DNA of 64,000 nt from Cordilura impudica (Eukaryota; Arthropoda; Insecta; Diptera; Scathophagidae): assembly GCA_963682025.1 (NCBI GenBank), contig OY821518.1:231647000-231710999 (forward strand), given 5' to 3'. The notes under the pieces are model-generated. The model saw nothing but the letters and a program-made list of their open reading frames with translations. It made no database searches and was not told the origin of the DNA. Below are positions 22,433-34,811 of the stretch, in pieces (within the stretch, counting starts at the first letter, position 1; the number at the start of each line of letters is the position of its first letter). The position numbers and the translations under genes were made by a program.

Positions 22433-23394
22433 TGTAAACAGAGATTATCACCCCTGTTCTTGAAACCACTATCACAAAAAAACTCGTAAATGAAAAATTC
22501 TTAAATCTACGAGTTTTTTTGCTGTTTTCTAATTTCAATAAGAATATTTTTCTCGTTTTAATTCATTAAATGCCCTTTTTTCTACTAAGCAGGTATTAAG
22601 AGATAAAAAAAACTAATTGATATTTAAACTTTAACATATTTTTTATTGAACCTTGTCATTATTTTAAAAAATTAGACATTAATTTTATGAAAAAAAAAAC
22701 GATTATAAAAAACGTCTACATTTTGCGCTGATTTAAAACAAAACTCGTGATAAGTGGTCGATGTTAATAAAACACACTTTTTGCGATGATGCTGTTCTAT
22801 AACTATAATAAAAACTTTTTATTTACACAATCTATTTTCCATTATAATTTTTTCAATTATAACATAGATTCTTTATGCACTAAATGCACTATTGCAAATA
22901 AAGGAATTAAAAAAATTTTTTTCATCAAATCACATATTTTTATTTTTTTGCATATGTTCGAAACAGTAGTGATGCCAGTCAAATCCAATTTTTTTGAATA
23001 TCGAAATTTTTTTTTGTGATGCCTAACTTTTTAAAAATAGAAAAGTCATTCTTAATTGAATGAAATTGAAGAACAAAAACAATTAAATGAACAAATAAGT
23101 TGTTATTTTAAAAGAAAATATTTTTCTTTATACTTTTTCTATAAACTTAAGAAAAAACATGCACAAAATACTTAACAGTTTTTTGTGAAGCTGAATAAAG
23201 AACCATATGGTACCTCGGTTTCTAGATAACATATGTTCTTAACTCAGGCATATGGTTCTTAACTCAAACATATGTTTCCATTAAATAAATAAAAAAAGTG
23301 GATTCAAGAAACCCAAAATTTCAATTTCATGTGATTTTAAATTCACTCTTATTCAAATAACAACGTTTCAAGAACAGAGCTGATACAGGTTTTT
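22433..23394. other. Unassigned AT-rich stretch
   Basis: No gene was recognised. A motif CATATGGTTCTTAACTCA is repeated in part at about 23205-23275. Confidence 0.4.
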
Positions 23395-23760
23395 TTTAGA
23401 AATGTTTTTAAATTCTTCAAATCAACCACTGTGTTTTTAGCGCCTGATTTTTTGTTTTTATTCTCTTTTGGCATAAATAAAAAACCGGTTATTTAAATTC
23501 GATTTCATTCGAATGTTTTTATTTTTAATTCTTCAAATCAATCACTGCGAGGTTTTTATCGACTAATTTTTTGTTCTTTTAAATTTTTTGCTATTAATAA
23601 AAAACCGGTTAACCGGTTATTTAAATTCGGTTTTATTCAAAGTGTTTTATTTGTATAAAGTGTTCTTTTATTCTTCAACTCAACCACATCACCATTTTTT
23701 TTATCACCTAAATAGAGAGCCGCATAATTAAATTCGGTTCAATACGAGCTCATATTTTCC
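23395..23760. repeat. Three tandem copies of a 110-130 bp unit with ACCGGTT
   Basis: Copies run at about 23400-23525, 23526-23655 and 23660-23760. Each has ATTCTTCAA-TCAACCAC, a GATTTTTTGTT or similar middle and an AATTCG-TTT end. The first two carry ATAAAAAACCGGTTATTTAA, and the second holds a doubled palindrome (AACCGGTTAACCGGTT). The third has decayed. Confidence 0.7.
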
Positions 23761-23879
23761 TAATTAAGTGGATTAAGTGGTCATTTGCTTATATTTATAA
23801 ATGTATGTTGTTTTATTTAATTAACTTATGAAATTTAAAGTAAACAAAATTTTTTTATAAAAAAAAAATTAAAAATGTA

Positions 23880-26408
23880 TATTATTGGATTTATTCTTTG
23901 TCAGTGATATGAAAAAAGTTCTTTTATATGACCAGTTATCAGTACCTTGTTTCTCTAAACATGATTTGATATTCCTAACCTTTAATTTTCAGTTGCAGTA
24001 TGTATGTGATGAAACTACTTTCTATGATTTTAAGAATATGAATTATGTTCTGATGTCCTTTGAGCTATCCAATATTGATTGGAACTCTATATATTATATG
24101 CCTTTGGTTGAAGATCAACTGAATTTCGTAGAATACAACTTGTCAAATGTTTTTAATGCATCTGTTCCAGTCAAAACAGTTAAACACAATGCTAGGAAAA
24201 AAACCATGGTTCAATGCAGGAATCAAATCAGCGATCGCTCGTAGAGATTTGAATTATAAATGTTGGAAAACTTTAAAAACTACAGAATTCCAAACTGAGT
24301 ACTGCAATACTAGAAAAGAAGTTAATAGGATGATAAAAAGTGCAAAATCTGAATATTATTCTCGTTGTTTTTCATCAGCTATTGGGTAAAAAAACACTTA
24401 GAAAACTATACGCGAAATTGGTGTTGGTAAATCACCATTTGTGAATGCTGCTGCAATAGACGTAGATGTAATCAATGAGTCGTTTACAACTCTCCCTAAT
24501 GTTCCATCGAATATTAGTTATTATGAACAATGGCCTACTATTCCTGGTAATAGTTTCTCCTTTAATTGCGTAATTGAATCGGATGTTATATCGAGTTGCC
24601 TTGCTATAAAGTCAAATGCTGTTGGGTTTGACAACATCCATCCGAAATTTTTGAGGATTATAATCCCGCTAATTATACCTTATATCACATATATTTTTAA
24701 TAATATCATCACGAAGAATGTTTATCCCAAGAACTGGAAATATGCTAAAATTATATCCACCCCAAAATCAAACAATGAATATCGCCCAATTGCTATATTG
24801 CCTTACTTATCTAAAGTGTTTGAATGATTACTCCATCAACAAATTGTTAAGTACGTTAATGATAAAGGGTTGTTTACAAAAAGACAATCTGGATTTCGAC
24901 GCAGTCACAGCTGCATAACTGCCCTTATTGATGTTTCTGAAGAAATCCGTAGCAAACTTGATGATGGAAATATCTCATTCCTTGTTCTTCTAGACCATTC
25001 CAAGGCATTTGACACTGTGGACCATGAAGTTCTCTGCTTAAAGCTGCTCACAATGTATAATTTCTCAACTTTATCAACACGTTTAATTTCATCGTACTTA
25101 TCAGGCCGAAGTCAATCTGATTGTGTAAATAATAAAATATCTCGCTCGTTACCTGTTTTGAAAGGCGTGCCACAAGGGTCAATACTTGTGCCACTACTTT
25201 TTACACTCTATATAAATGATTTGGAACAAAAACTACAATACTGTAATGTACACATGTACGCTGATGATGTACAACTTTATATAAGTGGTGACTCAACTAA
25301 TATAAATAACTGTGTTGAGAAACTAAATTCCGATCTAAAACATGTTTATGAATGGGCAAATTCGAATGGATTATGTATAAATCCCAAGAAGTCTAAGTGT
25401 TTGGTAATTGCCAAGAAAAATTTAAAGTTGTCCGTTGAACCATTAATAATGCTTGATAACAATAAAATTGAAATTGTATCTACGGCCAAAAATCTTGGTA
25501 TCACTTTTAATTGTACACTTACATGATCTGACCACATAAATGCTGCTGCAGGAAAAACATTTGCAAAGTTACGATCTCTTTGGAATACTCAATTTTTTAC
25601 ACCACCTAATATTAGAATTCTACTTGCAAAATCTTATTTAATACCTACATTACTATATGGTTGCGAAATATATGCTAGTTGTGACTCAAGGAGTCTGACA
25701 AAACTTATATCTACTTACAACGCTATACTGAGATATGTTTTTAATTTGAGGAAATATGACCACATCTCTCAGTACTCTAAAAAGCTATATGGAGTTACAA
25801 TTACTAATCTCTTGAAAATAAGAACTTTGATCCTCTTACACAAAATCGTATACACTCATGAACCACCATACCTCTTCGAAAGAATCCAATTTACACGTTC
25901 TAGTAGATCTAATGACATTACACATATAAGACATCGAAGTTTAACATCTGACTGGCAATTCTATGTTAATTCAGTCCGTCTTTGGAACACACTACCTTCG
26001 ACCATTAAATTTATAAGCAACGCTCTGCATTTTAAAAGAGAACTCTTTCTGTACTACTCATAACAACTTTTAATTTTGATTTTTGATATTATTATATTAT
26101 TATTTTTCTATGCTATTGTAATCTTGTTATTAATTATATTATATAAGAAGGTTTTTAATTGAATTATTTAATGTTTAATGTTCAATGTAAAATTTTATTC
26201 TAATTTTTTGATTCTCCTATGTTGATATCCATATCTTCTATTACTCAATGTTTTTCTTTAATAATCTATTGAATTATTCTTTAATTTTACTTTAAGCAAT
26301 GTAAAATTTCCATAATGCTTTTTTACTTGTTACTAATCCTGTACTTTAATTATAAGATTTATGTCTTGTTGTATAGGATACTATAATAAATAAATAAATA
26401 AATAAATA
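23880..26408 (+). mobile_element. Second jockey/CR1-type LINE, 5'-truncated
   Basis: Homology starts inside the endonuclease (VPCFSKHDLIFLTF, the SDH-type C-terminal motif) near 23885 and runs through the reverse transcriptase to a stop at 26063. A 3' UTR of about 320 bases follows, ending in an AAAT array (26385-26408). It is more diverged from the first LINE than copies of one family would be, so the two represent different families. Confidence 0.85.
23885..26063 (+). pseudogene. LINE endonuclease end and reverse transcriptase, frameshifted
   Basis: Open pieces at 23885-24244, 24147-24389, 24441-24827, 24870-25526 and 25746-26063 succeed one another. They show the endonuclease tail, the linker (KPWFNAGIKSAIARRDLNYK), the RT fingers (YRPIAILPYLSKVFE), LLDHSKAFDTVDHEVL with the first catalytic Asp, GVPQGSILVPLLF, HMYADDVQLY with the Asp pair, and the C-terminal thumb region (VNSVRLWNTLPSTIK). 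A GPLLF-type Gly has become Val (ILVPLLF). Four or more frameshifts or stops disable it. Confidence 0.85.
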
Positions 26409-26854
26409 TGAAGAAATAATTAATTTTTAATTATTAAGCAAAATATGTGTTTTCTTTTTTAATTTTGATTTCCAATGAACGAATGTACTCCCCAAAAAAT
26501 GGTCACTCTAAATTGAAAATTAAACCAAATTTTCCCCTTTCGCGATTACACTCAACCGTGTCAATGAAAAGATCCAAAAACGAAATAGCACATGGAACAC
26601 ATTCGTTCACATATTTTTGTTTTGTTTTTAGCTCGAAATGTACTTCAACATCGTAATTTTCTGTGAATTTAATTTCATGTGTGCTCTTTGATGTGATAGA
26701 ATTTTAATTGAAAAACTCTAATATGTGTGTAATTTGATAGTTTAATTAAATTAAAAGATTTGTAACCAAATCAAAATGAAATATAATGTAAGATTTGATA
26801 AGATCTCATATATAATTAAATAATATTGTATTAAACAAGTGAGAAAATTATATA

Positions 26855-28368
26855 CAGTAATACCCCGTGTTACGTACACTCGTTTTACGTACACTCGCAC
26901 TTAAGTACTTCTCATTTTTATTCCCATTTCCCCATTATAAGTGCAATGATTCACACTTACGTACAAGTAAATTTTTATACTTACGTTTTTTGCAATTTAT
27001 AGAAAAAAAAATTATGTACTAGAATAACAAATTATGAATGTAAAATTGGAACGACGTGTTTTTGTATGTGTGTACATTATTTCTATAAAACATAAATTTT
27101 GTAATCGTATAAAAACGGAAAGTCCCCTTTTATATGAAACCTAAATTTCGAGTTGAATTTTTACCTCCAAACACCACATCTATCCTTCAACCCATAGACC
27201 AGTGTGTTATCGCATCATTTAAATCTGAACTATTTAAAAAAAAACTTTCAATAAAATAATTGCTGCAATTGACAGTAAAGAAGGTTCAGGTAGGGAAGTT
27301 TTCAAAAAAGTTTGGGCGGAATACAATATTTTAGATTGCATAAAAACAATTCGAGACACCTGGAATGATATTTCAGTTTCTACAATGAAATAGGCATGTA
27401 ATAAATTATTTCCGCAAGAAACAAAAGATAGGGAAGATTGTGAAGATAATAACGCTGAAATCATTTGCAATATTGTAGATACGGCGCAACATCTAGAGTT
27501 AGAAGTAGATTCAAATGATGTTGAACCTCTCAACAATGAAGATCTTAGAATTAAAATTTAGTATGCAACGTCGTAGAAAAATCCACTCAATCTGAAGGAC
27601 TAACATCCAAAATTTTATGAGATGCTTTCCAATGTTTTCAAAATGGAATGGCTCCTTTTGAAAAATACGATCCAGATTTTGAGAGGAGTTCATAGGTTAA
27701 CAAAGACATTATGGACGCATATGCCTGTTATTCGGAATTATACAAGGAAATGAAAAAACATAGTAAACAAAGCTCTTTAAAAGATTTTTTTGCTACAAAA
27801 ACTATATCACCTAGCTCAAAATCAAAAGAAAATCGGAATTTGACATCGACTTCAGGAAGTCGCAAGACTTTTTCAATAAGTTCATCTACATCTCCTGACT
27901 CACTAGCAAAAAAGCGTTTAGCGGTTCATTACACCACTTATGAATATGAAGATGATAAATCATTCTCTATGTCATCGAGCAATTAAATTTGAATTGCAAC
28001 ATTATGCCAATTGAATTCTATATTTAAATACATGGCCCCCGACCTAAGAGCACCCAACCGCTTACAGTTTCTGTGGGGATTTTTTTAATTATACTCCTAC
28101 CTTCGCACAACCTCCCCCCTCATGTTTATTTTTTGAGTTTTGTTTAATATGTTTATGAATTTGTTTTTTGTTTTTTTTTTAATACACGTTAAATATAGCA
28201 TAAAAAATATAAACGTATGAAATAAAAATGTAAAACTACATACATACATATATCCCTCATTTTCTTTTTGTATATATATCTATTGTTTTAGTTTGTTCGC
28301 TTTACGTACATTTTTGTTTTACGTACACGCTCCGGTCCCGAAGTGTACGTAAGTGCGGGGTATTACTG
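26855..28368 (+). mobile_element. Pogo/Tigger-like transposon, internally deleted
   Basis: A 1514-bp element with inverted ends CAGTAATACCCCG / CGGGGTATTACTG flanked by TA. Subterminal repeats TTTTACGTACA and ACTTACGTACA recur at both ends. The transposase is partial (27130-27986). Pogo/Tigger elements use TA targets and CAGT-type ends, which fits. Confidence 0.85.
27130..27986 (+). pseudogene. Pogo/Tigger-like transposase, C-terminal part
   Basis: The remnant opens with KFRVEFLPPNTTSILQPIDQ followed by CVIASFKSELF, the hallmark of the last catalytic acidic region in pogo/Tigger/jerky-type DDE transposases. The N-terminal helix-turn-helix regions and the earlier catalytic block are missing. 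Downstream it breaks into several frames; the last open part (27711-27986) is Ser/Lys-rich (KHSKQSSLKDFF). It is inactive. Confidence 0.8.
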
Positions 28369-29526
28369 TATATATACGATACCCTATAACATGGTTTAGA
28401 GACCCTATCTCTTCAGTCCAACTAATTGGATATAGAAAATTAGCATAAACCAATTTTGAGTGGCTTTGTTATTAATTTTTTTGACCATATTTGGTAAAGT
28501 CACTTATATTTTGAAAAAACATATACAAACCAAATTTGAGTAAAATCTATGAAATATTTTTGTTTTTTGATAGATTTAAGTGAAAATCTGGAAGCAGCTT
28601 TATACGAGGGCTATAACAAAGAATTGCCATATGGGGTCTATTTTTGGACAAATGATAAATAGATATAATAAACACACTCAAACCCAATTTGACCGCGATC
28701 TATGTATATGATAATTTGGATTTTATGGCAATTTGAGTTGATTTCATAGGGGGCTAGGTGTGAACATGGATCGAATTTCACCAATTTTAATAGCGTTCAT
28801 CATATGGCCGATAAAAGCTTATATACCAAATTTCAATAAAATATATTCATATTTGCGACCTGTAGTTCGATTACAAGGTTTACATGGACACACAGACGGA
28901 CGGACATCGCTAAATCGACTCAGAAAGTGATTCTGTGTCGATCGGTATAATAAAAGATGGGTCTAGGTCAAATATTTTTAGTAGTTACAAACTGCAGCAC
29001 AAAGTCATTATACCCAAACCACATAGCGCTATAGGGTATAAAAACAAACCAACATAATTTGATATAATTGCAGCTTATTATAGCAATTTGGATCAATTTG
29101 TATTCAATGATGTATTAATTAAATCGTAATATACATACAGAAATGAACCCGATGCAAACTAATTAATTTTGTAGTTAGTTTTGTTATTACTGGAAAAATG
29201 TATTCCTAATTATAACAAACGCCATCTATGTAAGTATTAAATTTAAATAATGAAGTTTGATATATGTTTTTTCGACTTTAAGTTTAGTTAATATATTTTA
29301 ATTTTTATTTGTATCTACCATTACACCGCGGAACATTTACGGGGTCATTGTCTGGGGAGTAAGAAATTTCAAGTCAGGGTGAAAGTACTAGGCCATTATA
29401 GTACGAGGGCGGATCAATAAGTCCGCGACTTTTTGAACTTCCCTCGAAGTTATATGAAATGCAACACTGCTTCCATCAAGTACCACCTGTTAATAGACTA
29501 CTGTAAAATGTTGAGCAAGTTCCGTC

Positions 29527-32455
29527 ATTATACCCTCCACTCCAGTGTGCAGAGGGTATATATAAGTTTGTCATTCCGTTTGTAATAATTAGAAAAAAAA
29601 TTTTGGACCCCATAAAATATATATATTTGTGATCCTTATAACAACCGGAGTTGATATAGCGATGTCCGTCTGTCCGTCTGTGGAAATCACGATGACGGCA
29701 TCAATCGGGCAACTAGGGTGCTCGTTGACATAAAAAATGATTCATTAACATTCTGAAAAGTTTGCTATTTTAAATCGTCCAAATCGGTTAATTAGGGCCC
29801 GAGATTTGAATGAAGAACTAAAAAAAAGTCTTGAAAAAATATAATTTCTATGTTGTTCTTGTCACGATCACGCCCTCAATAGGATAGCTAGGGTGATAAT
29901 TTTTAGTGAGAATGATTCACCAAATTCATGGAAAGATTTCTATTTCAAAAATCAATTAAATCGGTGGAATAGGTCCAGGGAAATCTGAAAAAGTAAAAAA
30001 AAAAAAATTAAAAACATGATGTTTCTATATTGTTCTTGTTGTTATTCTAAATGTTGCATTGTTTTCATAGCTGGACTTGTTGTTTTTGTGGTCGTTGTGG
30101 TAATAATATAATAAAAACAAACCCTTTGTAAATTTTTTTTATCAACTCTGGTAGAAAAATTTAAAAGTTTCCATTGTTTTGGCATCACTAAAAAAATTTG
30201 TTAGGTCATTTCTGTCATTTCAAAAATTTCAGATTGATTGGGTCACGGGAAAGTGATTAAAATCGATCCAAAATTTGTTCGACAAGCAGACACTACGAGT
30301 TAATGTAAAGGGAGTAAAAATTCACCAACATATAAAGCAAATAATGCTAAAATACCTAGTTGTTAATTTAAAAAAAAAAACAATGTAAATTTAGCAAAAA
30401 AAAAAATTTATGTATTAATTTATTTAAAGAGAAAAACACAAAAACAACGTTTGATGTTGCATTTTTTATGTGTAATATTTACATATACATACATACACAT
30501 ATTAAATAATACAAATAATATACATATACATTCTATATATGTATCTAGATCCATAATAACTGCATGTTAGAAATAAATCGGTATATTATTTTATTTACAT
30601 AAATTTCTGCAATATTTTGTTGTGGGGAAAATACATTTCTTTTGCATTAACAGAGTGTCACTTCATTTTGCTCAGCGTGACTATGCCGCAGTAGATGGCG
30701 CCACAATTTTTGTTCTAATAAGCTTTGCAATAGTTATTTCTATTTTAACATGAATGTCAATATTTTCAACTAGATATCATACAGAACAATGTTAAGAGTA
30801 TACACGGACTGGTCTTTTATTTCATACGTTTTTCCATTATTCTTTTACAAATATGATCATAAGTTTGGCATGTTAACTTTTTGTTGTCTTTATAAAATAG
30901 AGTTACCGAATTGATCAATGAGTTTTTTGCTTTACATAGTTATATAGAACTATTATTCTGCTTTACCTACAAAATATCTGATTGCGATTACATCTAATTT
31001 TTAAAAATTGTTTATAATTACTAAAGCATTATTATTCACATAAATAAAAAATTGCACTTTTAAATTTTCCATTCAAATTTAAGAAAATATCAATTCTAAA
31101 AACTGGAATTAAAATTTCCAATTATAAATTAGAAAATATTAATTGAATTTCAGAAAATCATATCAAAACGTCGGAAATAATAACTTTAAATTTAGAAGAC
31201 ATCAATTGCATCTTTAATATATAAATTTTATTCGTTAAACACAAATTGAAATTCCAAAAAAAAAGATACCAAATATGTTTACATTTAAAAATGTTTACAT
31301 TTAAAAAAAATATTGCCATTCAGGAGAAATTAATAATTTTCAGTACCGCGATTCAGTAACTTCTTTAACGATAGTCGAATCGTTAAAAAAAGAAAATTGC
31401 AAAATTATCAGTAAAATTTTTAAACGATATTCGCTATTGTTAAAGTCAGCTGTTGTTTTTATCTAAAATGTTTGTGTTGTTTATTCAATCGATAAAAACT
31501 TAAATTTTTAGGTTGAAATGTCGTCATACATATGTAATTAAAAATCATAAAATAGTGAACATATTTTGCTTTTATTAAAAACTTTTTTATATAAATAAAA
31601 AAATTAAATAGCTTATTCAATTCATTATTTCATTTTCAAATAAATAAACAGAAATATTAGTAAAAAAATAAAGATATTAAACATAAACCTAGTAACGAAG
31701 TAATTTGTTTTTTCTATTCTTTGTGTTTTTCGCTTATTTTGACAGAGATGCCACACGTTTACAATTTAAATAAATAGAAAAATAGATTTGTCGACTGTCG
31801 TTAAGATGTATGTACTTAGTGAATCACTTAATCCTTAGTGCAAACAACAATAGCTGTCTATATATTTTGCGATTGTCGGATCGTTGAAATTTACAGAATC
31901 GGACTACAGAAAACATTAATTTACATTCAATGAATTTTAGAAAACCTCAAATGATATTTAAGAATTGCCAACATAAAACTTGTTACATAAATAAACGCAA
32001 TTTGATGAGAATGTTATATTTGTATATAAATTTTTACAATTTTTTTTTGGATGAAAATTTGAAGTTTTTCAGAAAATAAAGATAACAAATTATTTTATTT
32101 AAAATGTTTGGGACTTTTGGTTTTTTGCGTTTGGCATCCCTAATTTGATTATTTATTATTATAAATTTAAATATTTGGCCAATTAAAAGAAACTATACAG
32201 CCATCTCCAATAAGCACGATTTAATGCATATAGCCAGCATACACAACCATTACCTTCAATGGAGGTTAGGGCGAGCTATTTAATTAGCAAAAACTAAATT
32301 AAACGAGAAGTTATGTCATATAACCGGAAACGCATGCATATAGGAAACGCATGCATATTTTTCCAATATTTTGTTTACATATATTATCAATACTCAAACC
32401 GAGGTGGAGGGTATCAAAGATTCGGCACAGCCGAATTTAACACTCTTACTTGTTT
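29527..32455 (+). mobile_element. INE-like repeat, family B, long copy (B2)
   Basis: It begins ATTATACCCTCCACT with an inverted partner (AGAGGGTATA), has GTCATTCCGTTTGTAA, and a CCGTCTGTCCGTCTGTGG microsatellite at about 29667-29685. It ends with GGAGGGTATCAAAG, a hairpin (AATTCGGCACAGCCGAATT) and CACTCTTACTTGTTT. Head, microsatellite, hairpin and tail are in the same order as in family A and in Drosophila INE-1. The 2.9-kb AT-rich body has no gene and may hold further unrecognised insertions. Confidence 0.75.
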
Positions 32456-32507
32456 ACTTTGTGTTTAACAGCTGTTCAAAACAGTCAATCTCGTGGTTTT
32501 TTTTTAA

Positions 32508-33447
32508 ATGGAAAAAAGCGAATTTCGAGTGCTGATTAAACATTATTTTTTGCGCCAAGAAAAAGCTTGATAAATACTATGGCGATTCTGCACCATCGAT
32601 TTCAATGGTAAAAATGTGGTTTACTGACTTTCGTTGCGGTTGCACAAATACAAATGACGCTGAACTTTCTGGACGGCCAATTGAGGTCAATACACCCGCA
32701 AAATGTCGAAAAAATTCACGATATGGTGTTGGCCGATCGAAGAGTAAAAATGCGTGTGATTGTTGGTACCATAGGCATTTCATATGGCATTGTGGTTTCG
32801 ATTTTAAATTATCAGTTGGGTTTAAGAAAGCTGTCTGACCATAAACGTAATCGTGTGACAACTTCAATGGATTGTTTGTAGTTGTTTAACCGCAATTCGA
32901 ATGAGTTTTTGCGGCGTTGTGTAACTGTGGATGAAACATGGATCCATTACAATACTCTGGAGACCAAGCAGCAGTCTAAACAATGGGTTTCTCCGGGTGA
33001 ACCGGCTCCAAAGAAGGCCAGGGTAAGTTTGTCGGAAAATAAGGTGATGGCAACAGGTTTTTGGGATGCACGCGGGATAATCCACATCGATTACCTTCAA
33101 ATTATATTATTCCAACTTACTGGACTGCTTTAAACGAGGATTTAAAAAAAAACGACCTCATATGGCCAAGAAAAAAGTTATTTTTCATCAAGATAATGCA
33201 CGGGTGCAGACGTGTGCAGTCTCGATGGCAAAATTCCATGAATTGGGCTACGAATTGGTACCTTATCCGCCATTTCTCCGGATTTAGCCCGGATTTCCTA
33301 TTTCCAAACCTAAAGAAATGGCGCGGTGGAAAGAGATTTAGCTCCAACGATGAAATTATTGATCAAACAAGTGCCTATTTTATGGACCTCGAAAAATCCT
33401 ATTTTTGGAAGGGATACAAAAATTGTAGAGATTATGTTGAAAAATAA
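32508..33447 (+). pseudogene. Mariner transposase, frameshifted
   Basis: The reading starts MEKSEFRVLIKHYFLRQEKA and continues in shifting frames with KMWFTDFRCG, VEKIHDMVLADRRVKMR, RVTTSMDCL, then FLRRCVTVDETWIHYNT (first catalytic Asp), KVMATGFWDARGIIHIDYLQ (in relatives followed by KGKTINGEYY, lost here), FHQDNARVQT (second Asp), and a decayed third block (SPDLAPSDF in relatives, here ISPDLARISYF-like). The C-terminus KSYFWKGYKN...DYVEK is kept. The sequence belongs with irritans/vertumnana-type mariners. Several frameshifts and stops disable it. Confidence 0.9.
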
Positions 33448-33582
33448 TTTTTTTTTCTGCAAAAAAAAATGTGTTTCATTCTAAAAGTCACGGACTTATT
33501 GATCCGCCCTCGTAATATCTCCAAAGGGTTTGGCGATCTCAGGCCAAACTTTTTTTATGACCATTTATATGTTTTCCTTATC

Positions 33583-34205
33583 AATTCAATTCAATTCAAT
33601 TTCAAAATATCTTTATTTCATTTAATTTTTTATATACATATTTACAGATTTGAGATATAACTCAATATATTACAACAAATGAGATCAGTAAATTCTTTAT
33701 AATGTTTTATATAGTGTATATTAGATATTTTAAAGAAAATTAAGGAAAACCTTTATCTGATTCTAAATCTAATTCTAAAACTATAAAATTTCAAACACTA
33801 TTAGAAAAGCAGTATATATAAACGGTTTACTTTGTAAACAATTTTATAGATATAGTTTTCAGTTTGGTGATTTTTACTAAATATTTATAATGAGAATTGT
33901 CTACATGCTCTTATCAGAGGGTAAGTAGAATGCGTGTTAGAGTGAAAATAGTTTTGGCTAGACCTATAAATGAATTCATGAATTTTTTCGAATCCACTTC
34001 TAATATGTAGAAGATCTGTAGAATACCTCCAACGCAGGTTATTAATTATTTTAAGAGATTTATTTTGGATTATTTGCAATTTTTTGATATGTGTTCTGGC
34101 GGCTTTGTACCATATAGGGCAAGTAAAACTTAATGTAGGTCTTATTACAGTTTTGAAAATGAGATTTTTGTTTTTTAAGTTCAGGGACGAACGATAGTTT
34201 ATTAT
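33583..34205 (-). mobile_element. Truncated jockey-type LINE fragment with a 12-bp duplication
   Basis: The minus strand encodes the C-terminal region of a jockey-type element (TVIRPTLSFTCPIWYKAA and LQIIQNKSLKIINNLRW). It ends at the plus-strand left side in a TTGAATTGAATTGAATTG-like tail. The fragment is flanked by exact copies of GTTTTCCTTATC (33571-33582, 34206-34217), the signature of target-primed reverse transcription. It sits in the loop side of the fold-back MITE. Confidence 0.85.
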
Positions 34206-34499
34206 GTTTTCCTTATCTTGATGTTTGTTTGCTTAGAAAAAAACATCAGAATATCTATAGATCGTATGATAATTATTAAACATAAAATTCATTTTCATCA
34301 TACGCTCCATAGTTTTTATGATGTTTTGTTTCCATTCATAAGCAAACAACCAAGCAAACAACCATCAGGATAAGAAAATATATAAATGGTTATAAAAAAG
34401 TTTGGCCTGAGAACGCGAGGCCCTTTGGAGGTTTTACCGTACATTCATCCTGACTTGGTATTTCTCACCCCCCCATAATGGCTGTTGCACTGTGTAATT

Positions 34500-34811
34500 A
34501 GGGGCCATAAGGAGTAAAGGCATATTTATTATTATATATACATACATATATAAATATATTTTCTATTTGATTTAACACTTTTGTAATAATTACTCGAGGC
34601 TACAATCAAAGTGCACTATTTGTTATATATTGTGGACTGCTAAAGTCGAAATTCGCAATAAAAACATGGTTGTTTCCAATTTGAAAAAAAAGAACAAAAA
34701 ATAACCTTGTCCGTAAAAATTTCTTATTGCAATTTTCTTGTTTAGCCGGCCACATAAAATATTTTTTTATGGGTTATTAATGCGAATATTCATATCAAAA
34801 ATAGGATGGAC
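34500..34811. other. Unassigned stretch before the Gypsy element
   Basis: AT-rich, no feature recognised. The last four bases (GGAC) are the target site of the Gypsy element. Confidence 0.5.

Larger units (their letters stand above)
26833..29044 (-). mobile_element. INE-like repeat, family A (A5), split by a pogo-like insertion
   Basis: On the minus strand it starts at 29044 with TATACCCTATAGCGCTATG, contains the CCGTCCGTCTGTG microsatellite at about 28890-28910, and runs to GGTATCGTATATA at 28371. It resumes at 26854 with TATAATTTTCTCACTTGTTT. The insertion at 26855-28368 took the place of the 3' hairpin stem, which is no longer recognisable. Confidence 0.8.
29404..33512 (+). mobile_element. 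Mariner element interrupted by an INE-like repeat
   Basis: Inverted ends of 28 bp (CGAGGGCGGATCAATAAGTC on the left, its near-perfect complement on the right) with TA on both sides (29402-29403, 33513-33514). Removing the insertion at about 29527-32455 leaves roughly 1.2 kb, a standard mariner. It carries a decayed transposase. Confidence 0.9.
29320..34499. mobile_element. Fold-back MITE, host of a three-level nest
   Basis: Long inverted arms: left arm 29320-29403 plus 33513-33582, right arm about 34360-34499. Paired blocks are ATTACAC, GAGAAAT/GTAAGAAAT, CAAGTCAGG, CTCCAAAGGG, TCTCAGGCCAAACTTTTTT and ACCATTTATAT. Without its insertions it would be about 450 bp and non-coding. The left arm is interrupted by a mariner (29404-33512) and the loop side by a LINE fragment (33583-34205). 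The target duplication was not resolved. Confidence 0.7.

Noticed and set aside
24870..25526. Functional reverse transcriptase gene of the second LINE
   Set aside because: The 218-codon piece contains the core motifs, but frameshifts or stops on both sides remove the rest of the protein.
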